A DNA stretch of 64,000 nucleotides, from the NCBI GenBank assembly GCA_964391195.1, contig CAYMLG010000012.1, forward strand, positions 29,641 to 93,640, read 5' to 3'. Below the pieces are notes generated by a model. The model searched no databases, was not told where the DNA came from, and saw only the letters and a program-made list of their open reading frames with translations. A program made the translations under genes and the position numbers. Positions 25,250 through 34,156 of the stretch are shown in pieces. The DNA comes from JAAYXE01 sp964391195 (lineage in GTDB: Bacteria; Chloroflexota; Anaerolineae; Anaerolineales; UBA4823). Every line of letters begins with the position of its first letter. Position 1 is the first letter of the stretch.

Positions 25250-26092
25250 TTACAAGCGACGCAGCACCCCTCGTATGGTGGCTGTGAGCTTGGGAACGAT
25301 CTGTTCGCCGGCTTCGAGCACTTCCTCGTGGGTCGTGACAGTTTCACCGTCAAGATTAGCTTTGTTGGTGATTCCAGAAATGCCCAGGACGCGTGTTCCG
25401 CCATGGCGGGCGACGGTCACTTCTGGAACCGTTGACATACCAACGGCGTCTACGCCGATCAGGCGGAGAAAGCGTAGATCGGCCGGGGTCTCGAAGGATG
25501 GCCCGGCGAGGCAGACGTAAACGCCTTCCCGCAGCCGGATCTGGCGCTCTGCTGCTGCCTGGCGGGCGAGGGCCATGAGTTGCCGATCGTACGCCCGGCT
25601 CATATCTGGGAAGCGCGGCCCCAACTGGTCCAGGTTCGGCCCCCGCAGCGGAGTCAGTCCTGCCATGCCGACGAAATTGATGTGATCGGTGATCAACATC
25701 AGCTCTCCGGGCTCGAATTCCGGGTTGACCGCACCGGCCGCGTTGGTCACGATCAGCGTGTCGATGCCCAGCCGCTGCATCACGCGCACCGGCAGCCCGA
25801 CCTGAGCCATGCTGTATCCTTCGTAGAAGTGGACCCGGCCTTGCAGCACGAGAACTGGCTGGCCTTCCAGGCTGCCGATCACCAGGCGGCCCTGGTGCCC
25901 GACAACCGTTGAGACCGGCCACCCGGAGATTTCTTGGGTAGGGATGATGGTCGCGTTTTCGACCGCATCGGCCAGGCCGCCCAAACCGGAACCCAAGATG
26001 ATCCCGATCCGGGGCTGCTGGCCAGAGGATAAACGAGTTCGAATCTTTTCGGCTATCGAATCGATGTGAGCGAGGGTAACGGTATCGGTCAT
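25250..26092 (-). CDS. punA: Purine-nucleoside phosphorylase (trimeric, class II type)
   Basis: 280 aa, the normal length. Phosphorolysis of (deoxy)inosine and guanosine to base and (deoxy)ribose-1-phosphate in purine salvage. Conserved features are GIILGSGLGGLADAVE (phosphate loop, about 30-45), VVGHQGRLVIG, GRVHFYEGYSM, VTNAAGAVN (about 115-123), AGPSFETPADLRFLRLIGVD and the base-binding GITNKANLDG. It lies 10 bp after the recombinase-like gene on the same strand. Confidence 0.93.
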   Translation of the reverse strand: MTDTVTLAHIDSIAEKIRTRLSSGQQPRIGIILGSGLGGLADAVENATIIPTQEISGWPVSTVVGHQGRLVIGSLEGQPVLVLQGRVHFYEGYSMAQVGLPVRVMQRLGIDTLIVTNAAGAVNPEFEPGELMLITDHINFVGMAGLTPLRGPNLDQLGPRFPDMSRAYDRQLMALARQAAAERQIRLREGVYVCLAGPSFETPADLRFLRLIGVDAVGMSTVPEVTVARHGGTRVLGISGITNKANLDGETVTTHEEVLEAGEQIVPKLTATIRGVLRRL

Positions 26093-26102
26093 TAAGCAAT
26101 CA

Positions 26103-26999
26103 TCAATCAGTATCGATATTCGGAGCGTTCACCAGGCGGCGCAGTAAAGCCTGGGTGGAAAGCGGGTTGGTATGACCGAGCAGGATCTGCACCTCGGACA
26201 GGGCGCGGCCTGAACGGGCCAACCGGTAAGCAGCCGTATGGCGAGCCAGGCGCGGCGAGAGCGTGACAGGGAGCTCGGCCTTGTTGCCCCACTGGCGCAG
26301 GACCTGCCACACGCCCTGGCGGCTCATCCGCCCGCCCGTCTGGCTGATGAAGAGGGCCGGCTCCTCGGGGTGGTAATTCAGCTCGGGCCGCCCCTCTTTC
26401 AAGTAGACCTCGAGCGGATCGCCGGCTTCTCCCAGGGGCACCCAAATGCCGGGGCCGTTGTCGGGGCAGAGGTGAAGCAGCCTGGAAGCGATGTTGAGAT
26501 CCTGCAAGTTCAGAGAGATCAATGTCCCCACGGTGAGCCCGCTCTCCAGGAGCAGCGCCAGGATGGCGTGATCGCGACGGGCGCGCGGCCGGGGCGAACT
26601 GGCGAGCAGGTTCCACAGCTTCTGGACCTGTTCTTCGGTTAGATAGCGGGGGGTTTGGAGAGGCGAGGGCTCGGCGATCACCTCGTCGATCACCGCAGCC
26701 TCGGCCGAAAATCGGGCGCCCCAGGCAGGATTCTGCTCGTTCAGAAAAGCTGCAAAACGGCGCAAACTGGCCCGGCGGCGAAGGAGTGTGCTCGGCCGGC
26801 GGCCCGATTCCCGTTCCGCGATCAGAAAATCTGCGATTTGCTGAGCGGTAAAATCTTCAGTCCCTGGCTTTCTTTCTAGCTTTTTTTCCAAATAGGTAAT
26901 AAAGCAGCGTAGATCGTTCTGGTAAGCCAGGCGAGTGCTGAGGGAATAGGTCATTTGGGATTCGAGGTAGCTGAGGAAAGCACCCACCTGAGTATCCAT
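26103..26999 (-). CDS. XerC/D-like tyrosine recombinase fold protein, catalytic residues lost
   Basis: 298 aa, the length of XerC/XerD. The N-terminal SAM-like core-binding domain (about 1-100, LSYLESQMTYSLSTRLAYQN) is intact and the catalytic fold is recognisable. Read against XerD: the first Arg (GLRVSEL) is Thr in GLTVGTL; the His of SPHxLRH is Arg in SPRLARH, with the second Arg kept; LLGH is kept; and the catalytic Tyr of STTQIY is Leu in LSTQALL. It probably binds DNA without cutting, or plays an accessory role. It is full length with no frameshift, and no phage genes or att sites are nearby. Confidence 0.75.
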   Translation of the reverse strand: MDTQVGAFLSYLESQMTYSLSTRLAYQNDLRCFITYLEKKLERKPGTEDFTAQQIADFLIAERESGRRPSTLLRRRASLRRFAAFLNEQNPAWGARFSAEAAVIDEVIAEPSPLQTPRYLTEEQVQKLWNLLASSPRPRARRDHAILALLLESGLTVGTLISLNLQDLNIASRLLHLCPDNGPGIWVPLGEAGDPLEVYLKEGRPELNYHPEEPALFISQTGGRMSRQGVWQVLRQWGNKAELPVTLSPRLARHTAAYRLARSGRALSEVQILLGHTNPLSTQALLRRLVNAPNIDTD

Positions 27000-27137
27000 G
27001 TGCAGTTCTCCTTCTGGGGATAACGGGCACGGTTATAGCACTAAGCGGACTGAGACCTACGCCCCAGCCCCTACCGTAGATACATTATAACATGTACTTA
27101 TCTTCTGTTATAAGTCAGCTTGCCTTCCCAGTTAATT

Positions 27138-28175
27138 TTACATCAAGACTTCGCGGAAAGCCTGGATCGCTTTCTCCACTCCGGCGTCATCCACCCAGGC
27201 ATGGGTGACGAGTCGGAACCGGCGCTGGCCGACAACACCGACGCGCACCCCCCGTTCTTCCAGGCGCCGGGCGACCTCGGCGGCGGTGTGAGACACCCCT
27301 TCCTCCAGGTTCAGGAAGATCATGTTGGTGTGCGGAGAACCAGGATCGAGGACCAGGCCGGGGATCCGGGCCAGGCTTTCGGCCAGGCAGCGCGCCCGGG
27401 TATGGTCCTCGGCCAGGCGATCCACCATCGCCTCCAGGGCGACGATCCCGGCCGCGGCCAGCACACCGGCCTGGCGCATACCGCCTCCCAACTGCTTGCG
27501 GACGCGGTGTGCGGCCTTGATGAATTCTCGCGAGCCGCACAGCACCGATCCGACCGGAGCGGAGAGACCTTTGCTCAGACAAAAGGTGACCGAATCGACC
27601 GGGCCGGTGAGCTCTCTGACATCCACCTGCTGGGCAACCGCGGCGTTGAAAATTCGAGCCCCGTCCAGGTGCAGCTTCAGGCCGCGCGCGTGGGCCAGTT
27701 CGGCCACCTGGCGCGTGTACTGTGGGGTGAGGAAAACCCCGCCGCAGCGGTTGTGGGTGTTCTCCAGGCAGATCAGGCGAGTGACCGGAGCGTGCACATC
27801 GTCCGGGCGGATGGCTGCGGTGATGTCTTCCAGGGCGAGGGTGCCGTCCGGATGCTCCGGGATCTGGCAGCTATGGACTCCGCCCAGGGCCGAGATCCCC
27901 CCGGCTTCGAACAGGAAGGTGTGAGATTTGCTCCCCAGGATCACTTCATCGCCGCGGGTGCAGTGGGCCAATACGGCTGCCAGGTTGCCCATCGTTCCCG
28001 AGGCGACGAACAGGCCGGCCTCCTGGCCTAACATTTCGGCCGCCAGCGATTGCAGGCGGTTGATGGTCGGGTCTTCTCCATACACATCATCGCCTACAGG
28101 GGCGGCAGCCATCGCCTGGCGCATTTCAGGGGTGGGGTGGGTGACGGTGTCGGAACGCAGGTCTACGTATTCCAT
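27138..28175 (-). CDS. ltaE: Low-specificity L-threonine aldolase
   Basis: 345 aa fold type I PLP enzyme that splits threonine or allo-threonine into glycine and acetaldehyde. Family features are VDLRSDTVTHPTPEMRQAMA at the start, GDDVYGEDPTINRLQ, FVASGTMGNLAAVLAHCTRG, HLDGARIFNAAVA (cofactor Asp) and SVTFCLSKGLSAPVGSVLCG with the PLP Lys. It starts at ATG 28175. Physically separate from thrBC. The 138-bp spacer 27000-27137 upstream of its stop holds no clear feature. Confidence 0.92.
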   Translation of the reverse strand: MEYVDLRSDTVTHPTPEMRQAMAAAPVGDDVYGEDPTINRLQSLAAEMLGQEAGLFVASGTMGNLAAVLAHCTRGDEVILGSKSHTFLFEAGGISALGGVHSCQIPEHPDGTLALEDITAAIRPDDVHAPVTRLICLENTHNRCGGVFLTPQYTRQVAELAHARGLKLHLDGARIFNAAVAQQVDVRELTGPVDSVTFCLSKGLSAPVGSVLCGSREFIKAAHRVRKQLGGGMRQAGVLAAAGIVALEAMVDRLAEDHTRARCLAESLARIPGLVLDPGSPHTNMIFLNLEEGVSHTAAEVARRLEERGVRVGVVGQRRFRLVTHAWVDDAGVEKAIQAFREVLM

Positions 28176-28248
28176 GGGACGGTCTCCAAATGCCTTTTTA
28201 TCGTGTGTATGCAGAATTTGCCAGCAGAAAAGAATGATTGTGTGGGGT

Positions 28249-29178
28249 CTACGGGTTTTCGCTTCTCAGCCTGGACAGCGCCTGCTCCAGCTCGGGCGGG
28301 AGGGGGGCGACGAAGGTGCGCGGGCTTTCTTCTCCGGGCAGCCGGATGGACAGGCGGGCGGCGTGCAGGAAATGCCGGTCCAGGGGGATGGTCGGCTGCC
28401 GCCGGCCGTATATGGTATCCCCGGCGACTGGACAGCCAATGAAAGCCAGGTGCAGGCGGATCTGGTGGGTGCGCCCTGTGTTGGGCCGGACCTCGAGCAG
28501 GGTGTGGGCCGGGAATTCTTCCAGGGTGCGGTACTCACTATCGGCGAGGCGGCCCTTGTTTTCGGTGACGACAGCCATCTGCCTGCGCTGGCGGGTGTCC
28601 CGGCCAATCGCGGCTTCTATTCGCCCGGAGGGGGTCGGGGGGCGCCCATCCACCAGGGCCAGATAGATCTTGGTGACCTTACGCAAGCGGAACTGGTCCT
28701 GCAGCCAGCGATGGGCCTGCTCGTTCTTGGCGAGCAGGATCAGCCCGGAAGTATCCTTATCCAGGCGATGCACCACGCCGGGGCGCTGCTCGCCGCCGAT
28801 GCCATCCATCCCGGGCGCGTGGGCCAGGACAGCATGGACCAGCGTGCCCCGATCGTGGCCGGCGGCCGGGTGCACCACCATCCCGGCCGGTTTGTTCACT
28901 ACGATCAGGTCCTGATTTTCGAAGATAATATCCAGGGGGATCTCTTCGGGCACCAGGCCGGCCGGTTGGGGCGGGGGCAGGTGCAGGCTGATCTGAACGC
29001 CCGGCTCCAGCACCAGCCCGGCTTTACGGGCCACGACGCCATCGACGAAGACCTGCCCGTCTTTGATCAGCCCTTGCAGGCGCGAACGGGAGAATTCGGG
29101 TAGGTGAGCGGTCAGGATTTTATCCAGGCGTTCTGGCTGCGCCTGTGTATATTCAAAGCTGACCAGGCGTTCATTCAC
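28249..29178 (-). CDS. RluA-family pseudouridine synthase (RluD-like)
   Basis: About 309 aa. The start is most likely GTG 29178, which has GAGGTGA 8 bp upstream; GTG 29190 is also in frame. An N-terminal S4 domain (about 15-80, RLDKILTAHLPEFSRSRLQG) is followed by the synthase domain, with the catalytic Asp in GVVHRLDKDTSGLILLAKNE (about 135) and RTHQIRLHLAFIGCPVAGD. RluD-like enzymes modify uridines of 23S rRNA helix 69. It overlaps the lspA stop by 8 bp; lspA-rluD is a common bacterial gene pair. Confidence 0.92.
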   Translation of the reverse strand: MNERLVSFEYTQAQPERLDKILTAHLPEFSRSRLQGLIKDGQVFVDGVVARKAGLVLEPGVQISLHLPPPQPAGLVPEEIPLDIIFENQDLIVVNKPAGMVVHPAAGHDRGTLVHAVLAHAPGMDGIGGEQRPGVVHRLDKDTSGLILLAKNEQAHRWLQDQFRLRKVTKIYLALVDGRPPTPSGRIEAAIGRDTRQRRQMAVVTENKGRLADSEYRTLEEFPAHTLLEVRPNTGRTHQIRLHLAFIGCPVAGDTIYGRRQPTIPLDRHFLHAARLSIRLPGEESPRTFVAPLPPELEQALSRLRSENP

Positions 29179-29791
29179 CTTCGACTTCACCTCTCAGGGT
29201 CATCCGCTGCTCGCCGGGTTCAGGCCGGTCGTCGTCTCCGGCGGGGTCGACGGTCTCATACTCGCCGCCGCTCCCCGATTGCTGCGATTGGTCCGGGTCG
29301 GATGCAGCGTCCTTCTCGGCTTCCTGGCGTTCCTTGATCCACATCCCGATTACGAGTATCGCCACCCCGGATGAGATGCTGGCATCGGCGATGTTGAACA
29401 CGGCGAAATTGCCGACGGAAATAAAGTCTGTCACCGAACCGATGGTCACGCGATCGATCAAATTGCCCACCGCACCGCCGAGTTGCAGGCCCATCGCCAG
29501 GCGCAGGGGCCAATCTTTGCGCGGCACCTGGGGGAAGTAGTACAGGATGATCAGGCTGACGACGATGGAGAGGATGGTGAACACATCGCCAAAACCCTGG
29601 AACATACCAAAAGCAGCGCCGGTGTTGCGCCAGTGAACGATACGAGCATAGGGCTCCAACCAGGGCCAGGGTGACCACATCTCCTGGAAAGCCAGGTTGG
29701 CCCGGACGAGGGATTTCGTCCACTGGTCGAGGCCGACGATCACGGCCGCGATGGAGAGCAGAAATGCGTAATCGGCGAAATACTTCTTCAA
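29171..29791 (-). CDS. lspA: Lipoprotein signal peptidase (signal peptidase II)
   Basis: 206 aa. The start is TTG 29791 (MKKYFADYAFLL), because GGAGATACC sits directly in front; the more distal TTG 29803 has no ribosome site. Four membrane helices carry the LspA motifs VGLDQWTKSLV, HWRNTGAAFGMFQGF, GGAVGNLIDRVTIGSVTDFI (catalytic Asp) and FAVFNIADASISSGVAIL (catalytic Asp). It cleaves prolipoproteins before the lipidated Cys. The charged tail of about 45 residues after the last helix is longer than usual. Several substrates (M23, CapA, SBP) lie in this window. Confidence 0.93.
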   Translation of the reverse strand: MKKYFADYAFLLSIAAVIVGLDQWTKSLVRANLAFQEMWSPWPWLEPYARIVHWRNTGAAFGMFQGFGDVFTILSIVVSLIILYYFPQVPRKDWPLRLAMGLQLGGAVGNLIDRVTIGSVTDFISVGNFAVFNIADASISSGVAILVIGMWIKERQEAEKDAASDPDQSQQSGSGGEYETVDPAGDDDRPEPGEQRMTLRGEVEGE

Positions 29792-29873
29792 AGGTATCTC
29801 CAATCAAAAATTTTGCCAATGCCGCCAACCGGCAGGCCGGCAGCCCCTTCATTTTACCAAAGTGTGGGGGAGA

Positions 29874-30842
29874 TCAGGATGAGCGCGGAGTGAAGGGGAG
29901 GGTGGGATCGCGCTTAACGCCGAGCAGGTCGATCTGGTGGGCGATGTAGACCAGCTCGCCTTGCTCCACCTGGGCATGGCGGGCCGCGATCCAGGAGGCA
30001 AAACGATCGGGATCGAGGTCCGGGTCCTGGCTGAGGGCGCCATCGATTGTGTGGAGGATATAGTGCAAAAAGTAGGCCTCGTCTTCCGGATAGCCCTGCG
30101 CCCCGGGGAATACGACCCAGTCGGAGGCTCCGGCGGCCAGGATGCTGGCACCGAACTGCGGGATCAGGTGGAACAAATGGCGTCCGGTGCGGCTGTCGCC
30201 GGAAGGGATTCCGCCCACCAGGCGCCGGTCCATGGTCAGGTGGTAGCGTCGCTCAACCTCCTGGTCGAAGGCCGGGTCGATGCACGGCTCGAAGAGGGTG
30301 GCTCCATCGAAATTAATGGTGAAGTAGAACAGCCCGCCCGGAGCGAGCAGGCCCAGCAGTTGTGGCAGGGCGGTGGGCAGGTGCAGCAGGTCGAGGAAAG
30401 CGTGGGCGACCAGCAGGTCCCAGTCCCGGCCGGAACCCGGGCCGGCGGCGAACTCGGACAGGCTGGCCGTCTCGAACCGGGCGACCACCCTGCTCCCAGG
30501 GCGTTCCAGGCACAGTTCGAAGGCATGGCGTCCTGGAAGCCAGGAGGTGGGCGAGGTCCGCCAGCCGTGATCCGCGGCCCAAAGGGGCAGCCGGCGGGCG
30601 GCTTCGGAGATATTTTCGGCCGACATATCGAAGCCGGTGTAGCTGGCATAGGTCAGCAGGCGGCGGCTGAGCATCCGTTCGAGCATGGCGCCGGTGCCGC
30701 AGCCGGTTTCGAGCAGGCGCAGCGGCGCTTCGGGCGAGGCGGGCGGCAGGCTGGCGGCAAGCGCCTGCCACACCTGCCAGTTCAGGGCCCGGTCGTCAAC
30801 GCTCTTTTTGGCGGACAGATAGCGAGTGAAGGAATATTCCAT
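29874..30842 (-). CDS. Class I SAM-dependent methyltransferase
   Basis: 322 aa. SAM motif I is LRLLETGCGTGAMLERML (about 40-57); SYTGFDMSAENISEAARRL carries the acidic end of beta2, and LLVAHAFLDLLHL the motif IV region. The C-terminal half (about 190-322) is unassigned. The start at ATG 30842 is 3 bp after the glycosyltransferase stop, so the two are translationally linked. Last gene of the ribA-RibD_C-dehydrogenase-PTPS-GT4 run, where it may methylate the product. Substrate unknown. Confidence 0.82.
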   Translation of the reverse strand: MEYSFTRYLSAKKSVDDRALNWQVWQALAASLPPASPEAPLRLLETGCGTGAMLERMLSRRLLTYASYTGFDMSAENISEAARRLPLWAADHGWRTSPTSWLPGRHAFELCLERPGSRVVARFETASLSEFAAGPGSGRDWDLLVAHAFLDLLHLPTALPQLLGLLAPGGLFYFTINFDGATLFEPCIDPAFDQEVERRYHLTMDRRLVGGIPSGDSRTGRHLFHLIPQFGASILAAGASDWVVFPGAQGYPEDEAYFLHYILHTIDGALSQDPDLDPDRFASWIAARHAQVEQGELVYIAHQIDLLGVKRDPTLPFTPRSS

Positions 30843-30845
30843 AAG

Positions 30846-31922
30846 CTAGAGCAGAGTGAGCAGGAAACTGCGGATACTGGCCATCGAATCATCCCATGTG
30901 GGGTGCTCCAGATAGGCGTGGCGGGCCTCCAGGCTGTAGGCCTCAAGGCGGCGGCGATCGCCGATGAAGGTCTCCAGGCAGCGAGCCAGGGCATCCGGGT
31001 CGTTGGGTGGCACCAGTTCGCCGTTGTGGCCGGGCCGGATCAGCTCGGCCGCCGCGCCGGAGGTGGTGGCGATCCCGGGCAGCCCGAACCCCATGCCCTC
31101 CAGGTATACGATCCCAAACCCCTCGTAGGAGGAAGGGACGACCAGCAGATGGCTGCGGATGAATTGGGCGGCGAGCACCGGGTCGGGCAAGGGGCCGGTA
31201 AAGTAAATGCGCTTTTCCAACCCGGCCAGGCGGACCTGGCGGTGCACCCGGCGGGCATAGGCTGGGTCGGCGTCCGTGCGGCCAACGACTGCCAGTTCCC
31301 AGGGGGCGGACGCCAGGCGGGCCAGCGCCTGGACGAGCACGTGCAGCCCTTTACGGGGGATCAGGCTGCCGAGGAAGAGCAGTCGCAGCGGGCCGGGCCC
31401 CCGGCTGCGGGCGGAGATTTCGGCCGGGGTGAGCTGCGGGCGCAGGCGGTCTCCGCCGGGGTAGGCCACCACTCCCGGCGCCTCCTCCCCCAACAGCCCG
31501 ACGACCGCCCGGCGGGTGGTCTGGCTGTTGTACACACAGGCGTCCACCTGGCGCAGATAAAGGCGCTCTACCATGCCATACAACCGGTTCTGCCAGGCCG
31601 GGCGCTGCTCGCAGCTCCGCAGGTGATGGACGATGGAGACGATCGGGAAGCGGATGGAGGGCCGCAGGCGGCGGTTGAGCCAGAATAGAGAGGGGTGGTT
31701 GAGTTCGTCCTGGAGCAGCAGGTCGAGCCGCAGGCCTCTCAGGCGGTCCAGGAGGGCCGCAGACAGGTTGTCGGCCAGATGAGCGGGGTAGCTGCGCCAG
31801 GGGAGGCAGACGAGCTCAACCGCATCTCCCCGGCTTTTCAGGTGCTCAACCAGTTTGCGATCGTATACATAGCCACCGGTGAGGGTATCCAGGTCCCCGT
31901 AGATCAGCAGACCGAGGCGCAT
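30846..31922 (-). CDS. Glycosyltransferase family 4
   Basis: 358 aa from ATG 31922, which overlaps the PTPS stop (TGATG). GT-B fold. N-terminal acceptor domain MRLGLLIYGDLDTLTGGYVY; the C-terminal GT4 domain has LRLLFLGSLIPRKGLHVLVQ, then the E-x7-E motif in SSYEGFGIVYLEGMGFGLPG (about 275-290) and GAAAELIRPGHNGELVPPND. It transfers a sugar from a nucleotide donor with retention. Its place between a PTPS-like and a methyltransferase gene suggests glycosylation of a small pteridine-like product; that is inference. Confidence 0.88.
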   Translation of the reverse strand: MRLGLLIYGDLDTLTGGYVYDRKLVEHLKSRGDAVELVCLPWRSYPAHLADNLSAALLDRLRGLRLDLLLQDELNHPSLFWLNRRLRPSIRFPIVSIVHHLRSCEQRPAWQNRLYGMVERLYLRQVDACVYNSQTTRRAVVGLLGEEAPGVVAYPGGDRLRPQLTPAEISARSRGPGPLRLLFLGSLIPRKGLHVLVQALARLASAPWELAVVGRTDADPAYARRVHRQVRLAGLEKRIYFTGPLPDPVLAAQFIRSHLLVVPSSYEGFGIVYLEGMGFGLPGIATTSGAAAELIRPGHNGELVPPNDPDALARCLETFIGDRRRLEAYSLEARHAYLEHPTWDDSMASIRSFLLTLL

Positions 31923-32305
31923 CAGCCGGACAGGTCCTGGCGGAAGGAAGCCCAGGCGATCTCGTTCTCCCACAGGCGGACGGTGAGCGCGGTGAGATTC
32001 GGGGCCTGGATGCAATCCCGCAGCGCTTCGCCCAGGATGCGGGAGAAGTGCTCGATGCTCGGGTTCAGCCCGGCAAACTCGGGCAGATCGTTGAGCGTCT
32101 GGTCGCGGTATCTGGCCACCTGGGCGTCCAGGTGTTTCTCGATCTCGACGATGTCCACCAGGTAGCCGTGGCGGTCCAGTTCGCCGCCTTCGAGCTGGAG
32201 CTCGAGCTGGTAGTGGTGGGAATGTTTCTGGTTTTCCGGTCCCCAGTCACCCCCGATGAGATAGTGCTGAGCAATAAAATCGCGCCGGACGGCGATGGTG
32301 TACAT
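31922..32305 (-). CDS. 6-pyruvoyl-tetrahydropterin synthase (PTPS/QueD) family protein, non-canonical active site
   Basis: 127 aa, start ATG 32305 with AAGGAGG. The PTPS fold is visible: FIAQHYLIGG with the first zinc His, KHSHHYQLELQL with the HxH pair, SIEHFSRILGEAL, and WENEIAWASF with the pterin-anchoring Glu. The catalytic Cys of the CxxxHGH signature is absent; the segment reads ENQKHSH. A Cys-to-Glu change is known in PTPS-III, which makes 6-hydroxymethyl-dihydropterin, but the spacing here differs by one. It may act on a neopterin-like compound in an unknown way. The flanking dehydrogenase and glycosyltransferase genes are on the same transcript. Confidence 0.83.
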   Translation of the reverse strand: MYTIAVRRDFIAQHYLIGGDWGPENQKHSHHYQLELQLEGGELDRHGYLVDIVEIEKHLDAQVARYRDQTLNDLPEFAGLNPSIEHFSRILGEALRDCIQAPNLTALTVRLWENEIAWASFRQDLSG

Positions 32306-32384
32306 GGAACCTCCTTGACGATGATCGGGCGCCTTCCAGTGCAGCCTTGGGCTGGCGGGCCGGATGCGACCGCAGGGACCGGCC

Positions 32385-33401
32385 TCACCGGTCCCATTCT
32401 TGATAGGTGAAAAGCACCTGGATTGCGATTTCCGGCTGCCGGTCGAGGAGCCGGTAAGCCTCGGCGGCGCGGGAGAGGGGGATGCGGTGCGTAACCCAGC
32501 GGGAGGGGCGGATCTGGCGGAGCATCTCCCAGGCCAGGGCGAAGCGGCGCTCTTTGGTCCAGCGCCCGCTCAGTTCGGGGGCCAATGTGCTGACCTGGCT
32601 GCTGATCAGGCGCATCCGGCTGCGGTGAAACTCGCCGCCCAAATCCAGGCTGAGGCGTTTCTTGCCGTACCAGGAGCCGATGACCACTCGCCCGGCGAAG
32701 CCGGTCACCCGGATGGCGGCATCCAACGCCTCTGGAGCCCCGGACAGCTCGAAAACGAGGTCGGCCCCGCCGGGGAAGCGCTCCAGGATGGCGTTGAGCT
32801 GCTCCGGGCTGAAGCTGGCCTGGGCGCCGGCAGCCAGGCTGGCCTCCTGTCGGCTTGAGTAGCGGTCTACGCTCACCAGGTCGCCGAGGGGAAAGCGGGC
32901 GAGCAGGGCCGTGGTGAGCAGGCCGACCATCCCTTGCCCGAAGACGATCACCCGCTCACCGATGAGCGGCCCTCCGTCCAGGACGAGGTTGACTGCCGTT
33001 TCCATATTGGGCAAGAGCACGGCGTCTTCCAGGGAGATTCCATCCGGGATAGGGATCAGCTCCGAAGGCGAGGCCAGGAAGTGGCTTTCGTGGGGGTGGA
33101 AGGCGAACACCCGCCGGCCTGACCAGGTCGGGTCCATCCCTTCACCGGCCGCTGCGACCTGCCCGGCCAGGGAGTAACCGTACTTGAGGGGATAAGCGAA
33201 TTCCCCCGAGAAACCGGGCAGGGAAGCATCGACCGCCAGCCCCGTGGGGAACTGGCCGCGATAGACGAGCAGTTCCGTCCCGGCGCTGATAGCGGAGAGC
33301 TTTGCCTGGACGAGGAGCTGCCCCGGACCAGGGATCGGCAGCTCCTCGGGTTGCAGGCACACCTCATGAGGGGCGGTGAAGAGCAGGCTGGAGCGTTTCA
33401 T
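32385..33401 (-). CDS. Medium-chain dehydrogenase/reductase (BchC-like subgroup)
   Basis: 338 aa. A GroES-like domain (1 to about 130) and a Rossmann domain with VIVFGQGMVGLLTTALLARF (about 148-167) are present. The usual catalytic-zinc Cys segment reads LSAISAGTELLVYRGQFP instead of a CxxD pattern; this SxGTE form is the one I know from BchC-type dehydrogenases, which oxidise a bacteriochlorophyllide hydroxyethyl group. No bch genes are near. It lies between RibD_C (38 bp) and PTPS (79 bp), so a redox step on the product of that cluster is more likely. Confidence 0.8.
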   Translation of the reverse strand: MKRSSLLFTAPHEVCLQPEELPIPGPGQLLVQAKLSAISAGTELLVYRGQFPTGLAVDASLPGFSGEFAYPLKYGYSLAGQVAAAGEGMDPTWSGRRVFAFHPHESHFLASPSELIPIPDGISLEDAVLLPNMETAVNLVLDGGPLIGERVIVFGQGMVGLLTTALLARFPLGDLVSVDRYSSRQEASLAAGAQASFSPEQLNAILERFPGGADLVFELSGAPEALDAAIRVTGFAGRVVIGSWYGKKRLSLDLGGEFHRSRMRLISSQVSTLAPELSGRWTKERRFALAWEMLRQIRPSRWVTHRIPLSRAAEAYRLLDRQPEIAIQVLFTYQEWDR

Positions 33402-33439
33402 GGAAGATCGATTTGGGAAGGTCAGGGGAAGATCGCCTC

Positions 33440-34156
33440 TCAGAGTTCCCCATAGATGACGAAATCCTCACCCAATTGGACACAGCCGGGCTGCGACAGG
33501 CGGGGATAGGGGGAGTCCAGGGGGCCTTCGACGGCCTGGAGCCCGCCAACCAGCAAGGGCGCCAGGGTGATGATAGCCAGATCTACCAGGCAGAGAGACA
33601 ACAGGCTGGTGAGGATACGGGCGCCGCCCTCCACCATAATGCTGTGGATGCCCTCATCCGCCAGCCGGGCGAGCAAGGCATCCAGGGGGACGCGGCCATC
33701 CGGGGCGGGTGGGAAGCGCATCAGGCGGGCGCCGGCAGCTTCCAGCGCCGAGCACCGCCCCGCATCGGCCAGGGTAGTGGCGGCGATCCAAGGGGGGCGG
33801 GCCGGGCTTGCCAGCAGGGCGGCATGCACCGGGGTGCGCAGCAGGCTGTCGACGATCACCGGCTGTGGATGCTCACCGGAGACATGGCGTACCGTCAGGC
33901 GGGGGTTATCGGCCAGCACGGTGCCGACCCCCACCAGGATGGCCTGGTGGGCGGCGCGCAAGGCGTGTGTCAGGCGCATGGAGGCCGGGCCGCTGAGCTC
34001 CAGCGGCTGGCCGCGGCGCCTCGCCAGGCTCCCGTCCAGGCTCTGCGCGTAGCTTATGGTGACCAGCGGGCGCGGCCCCTCCCAGGCGGATTGGCGTTCC
34101 GCCAGCCAGTTAAGGACGGCGTCCATTTCCGTGCCGGGGGTGGTGGCCATTTCCAT
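33440..34156 (-). CDS. RibD C-terminal domain reductase (dihydrofolate reductase-like)
   Basis: About 238 aa. ATG 34156 is chosen; GTG 34201, ATG 34150 and ATG 34126 are alternatives and none has a strong ribosome site. All overlap the 3' end of ribA. RibD_C/HTP-reductase features are VTISYAQSLDGSLARR, LRAAHQAILVGVGTVLADNP, RLTVR and GIHSIMVEGGARILTSLLSL. The usual N-terminal deaminase domain of RibD is missing, so it is reductase only. With ribA directly upstream it could reduce a GTP-cyclohydrolase II product or a related pyrimidine. Confidence 0.83.
   Translation of the reverse strand: MEMATTPGTEMDAVLNWLAERQSAWEGPRPLVTISYAQSLDGSLARRRGQPLELSGPASMRLTHALRAAHQAILVGVGTVLADNPRLTVRHVSGEHPQPVIVDSLLRTPVHAALLASPARPPWIAATTLADAGRCSALEAAGARLMRFPPAPDGRVPLDALLARLADEGIHSIMVEGGARILTSLLSLCLVDLAIITLAPLLVGGLQAVEGPLDSPYPRLSQPGCVQLGEDFVIYGEL

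Noticed and set aside
26103..26999. Integrase of a prophage or integrative element
   Set aside because: No phage or conjugation genes, no flanking tRNA or repeats, and catalytic residues are missing.
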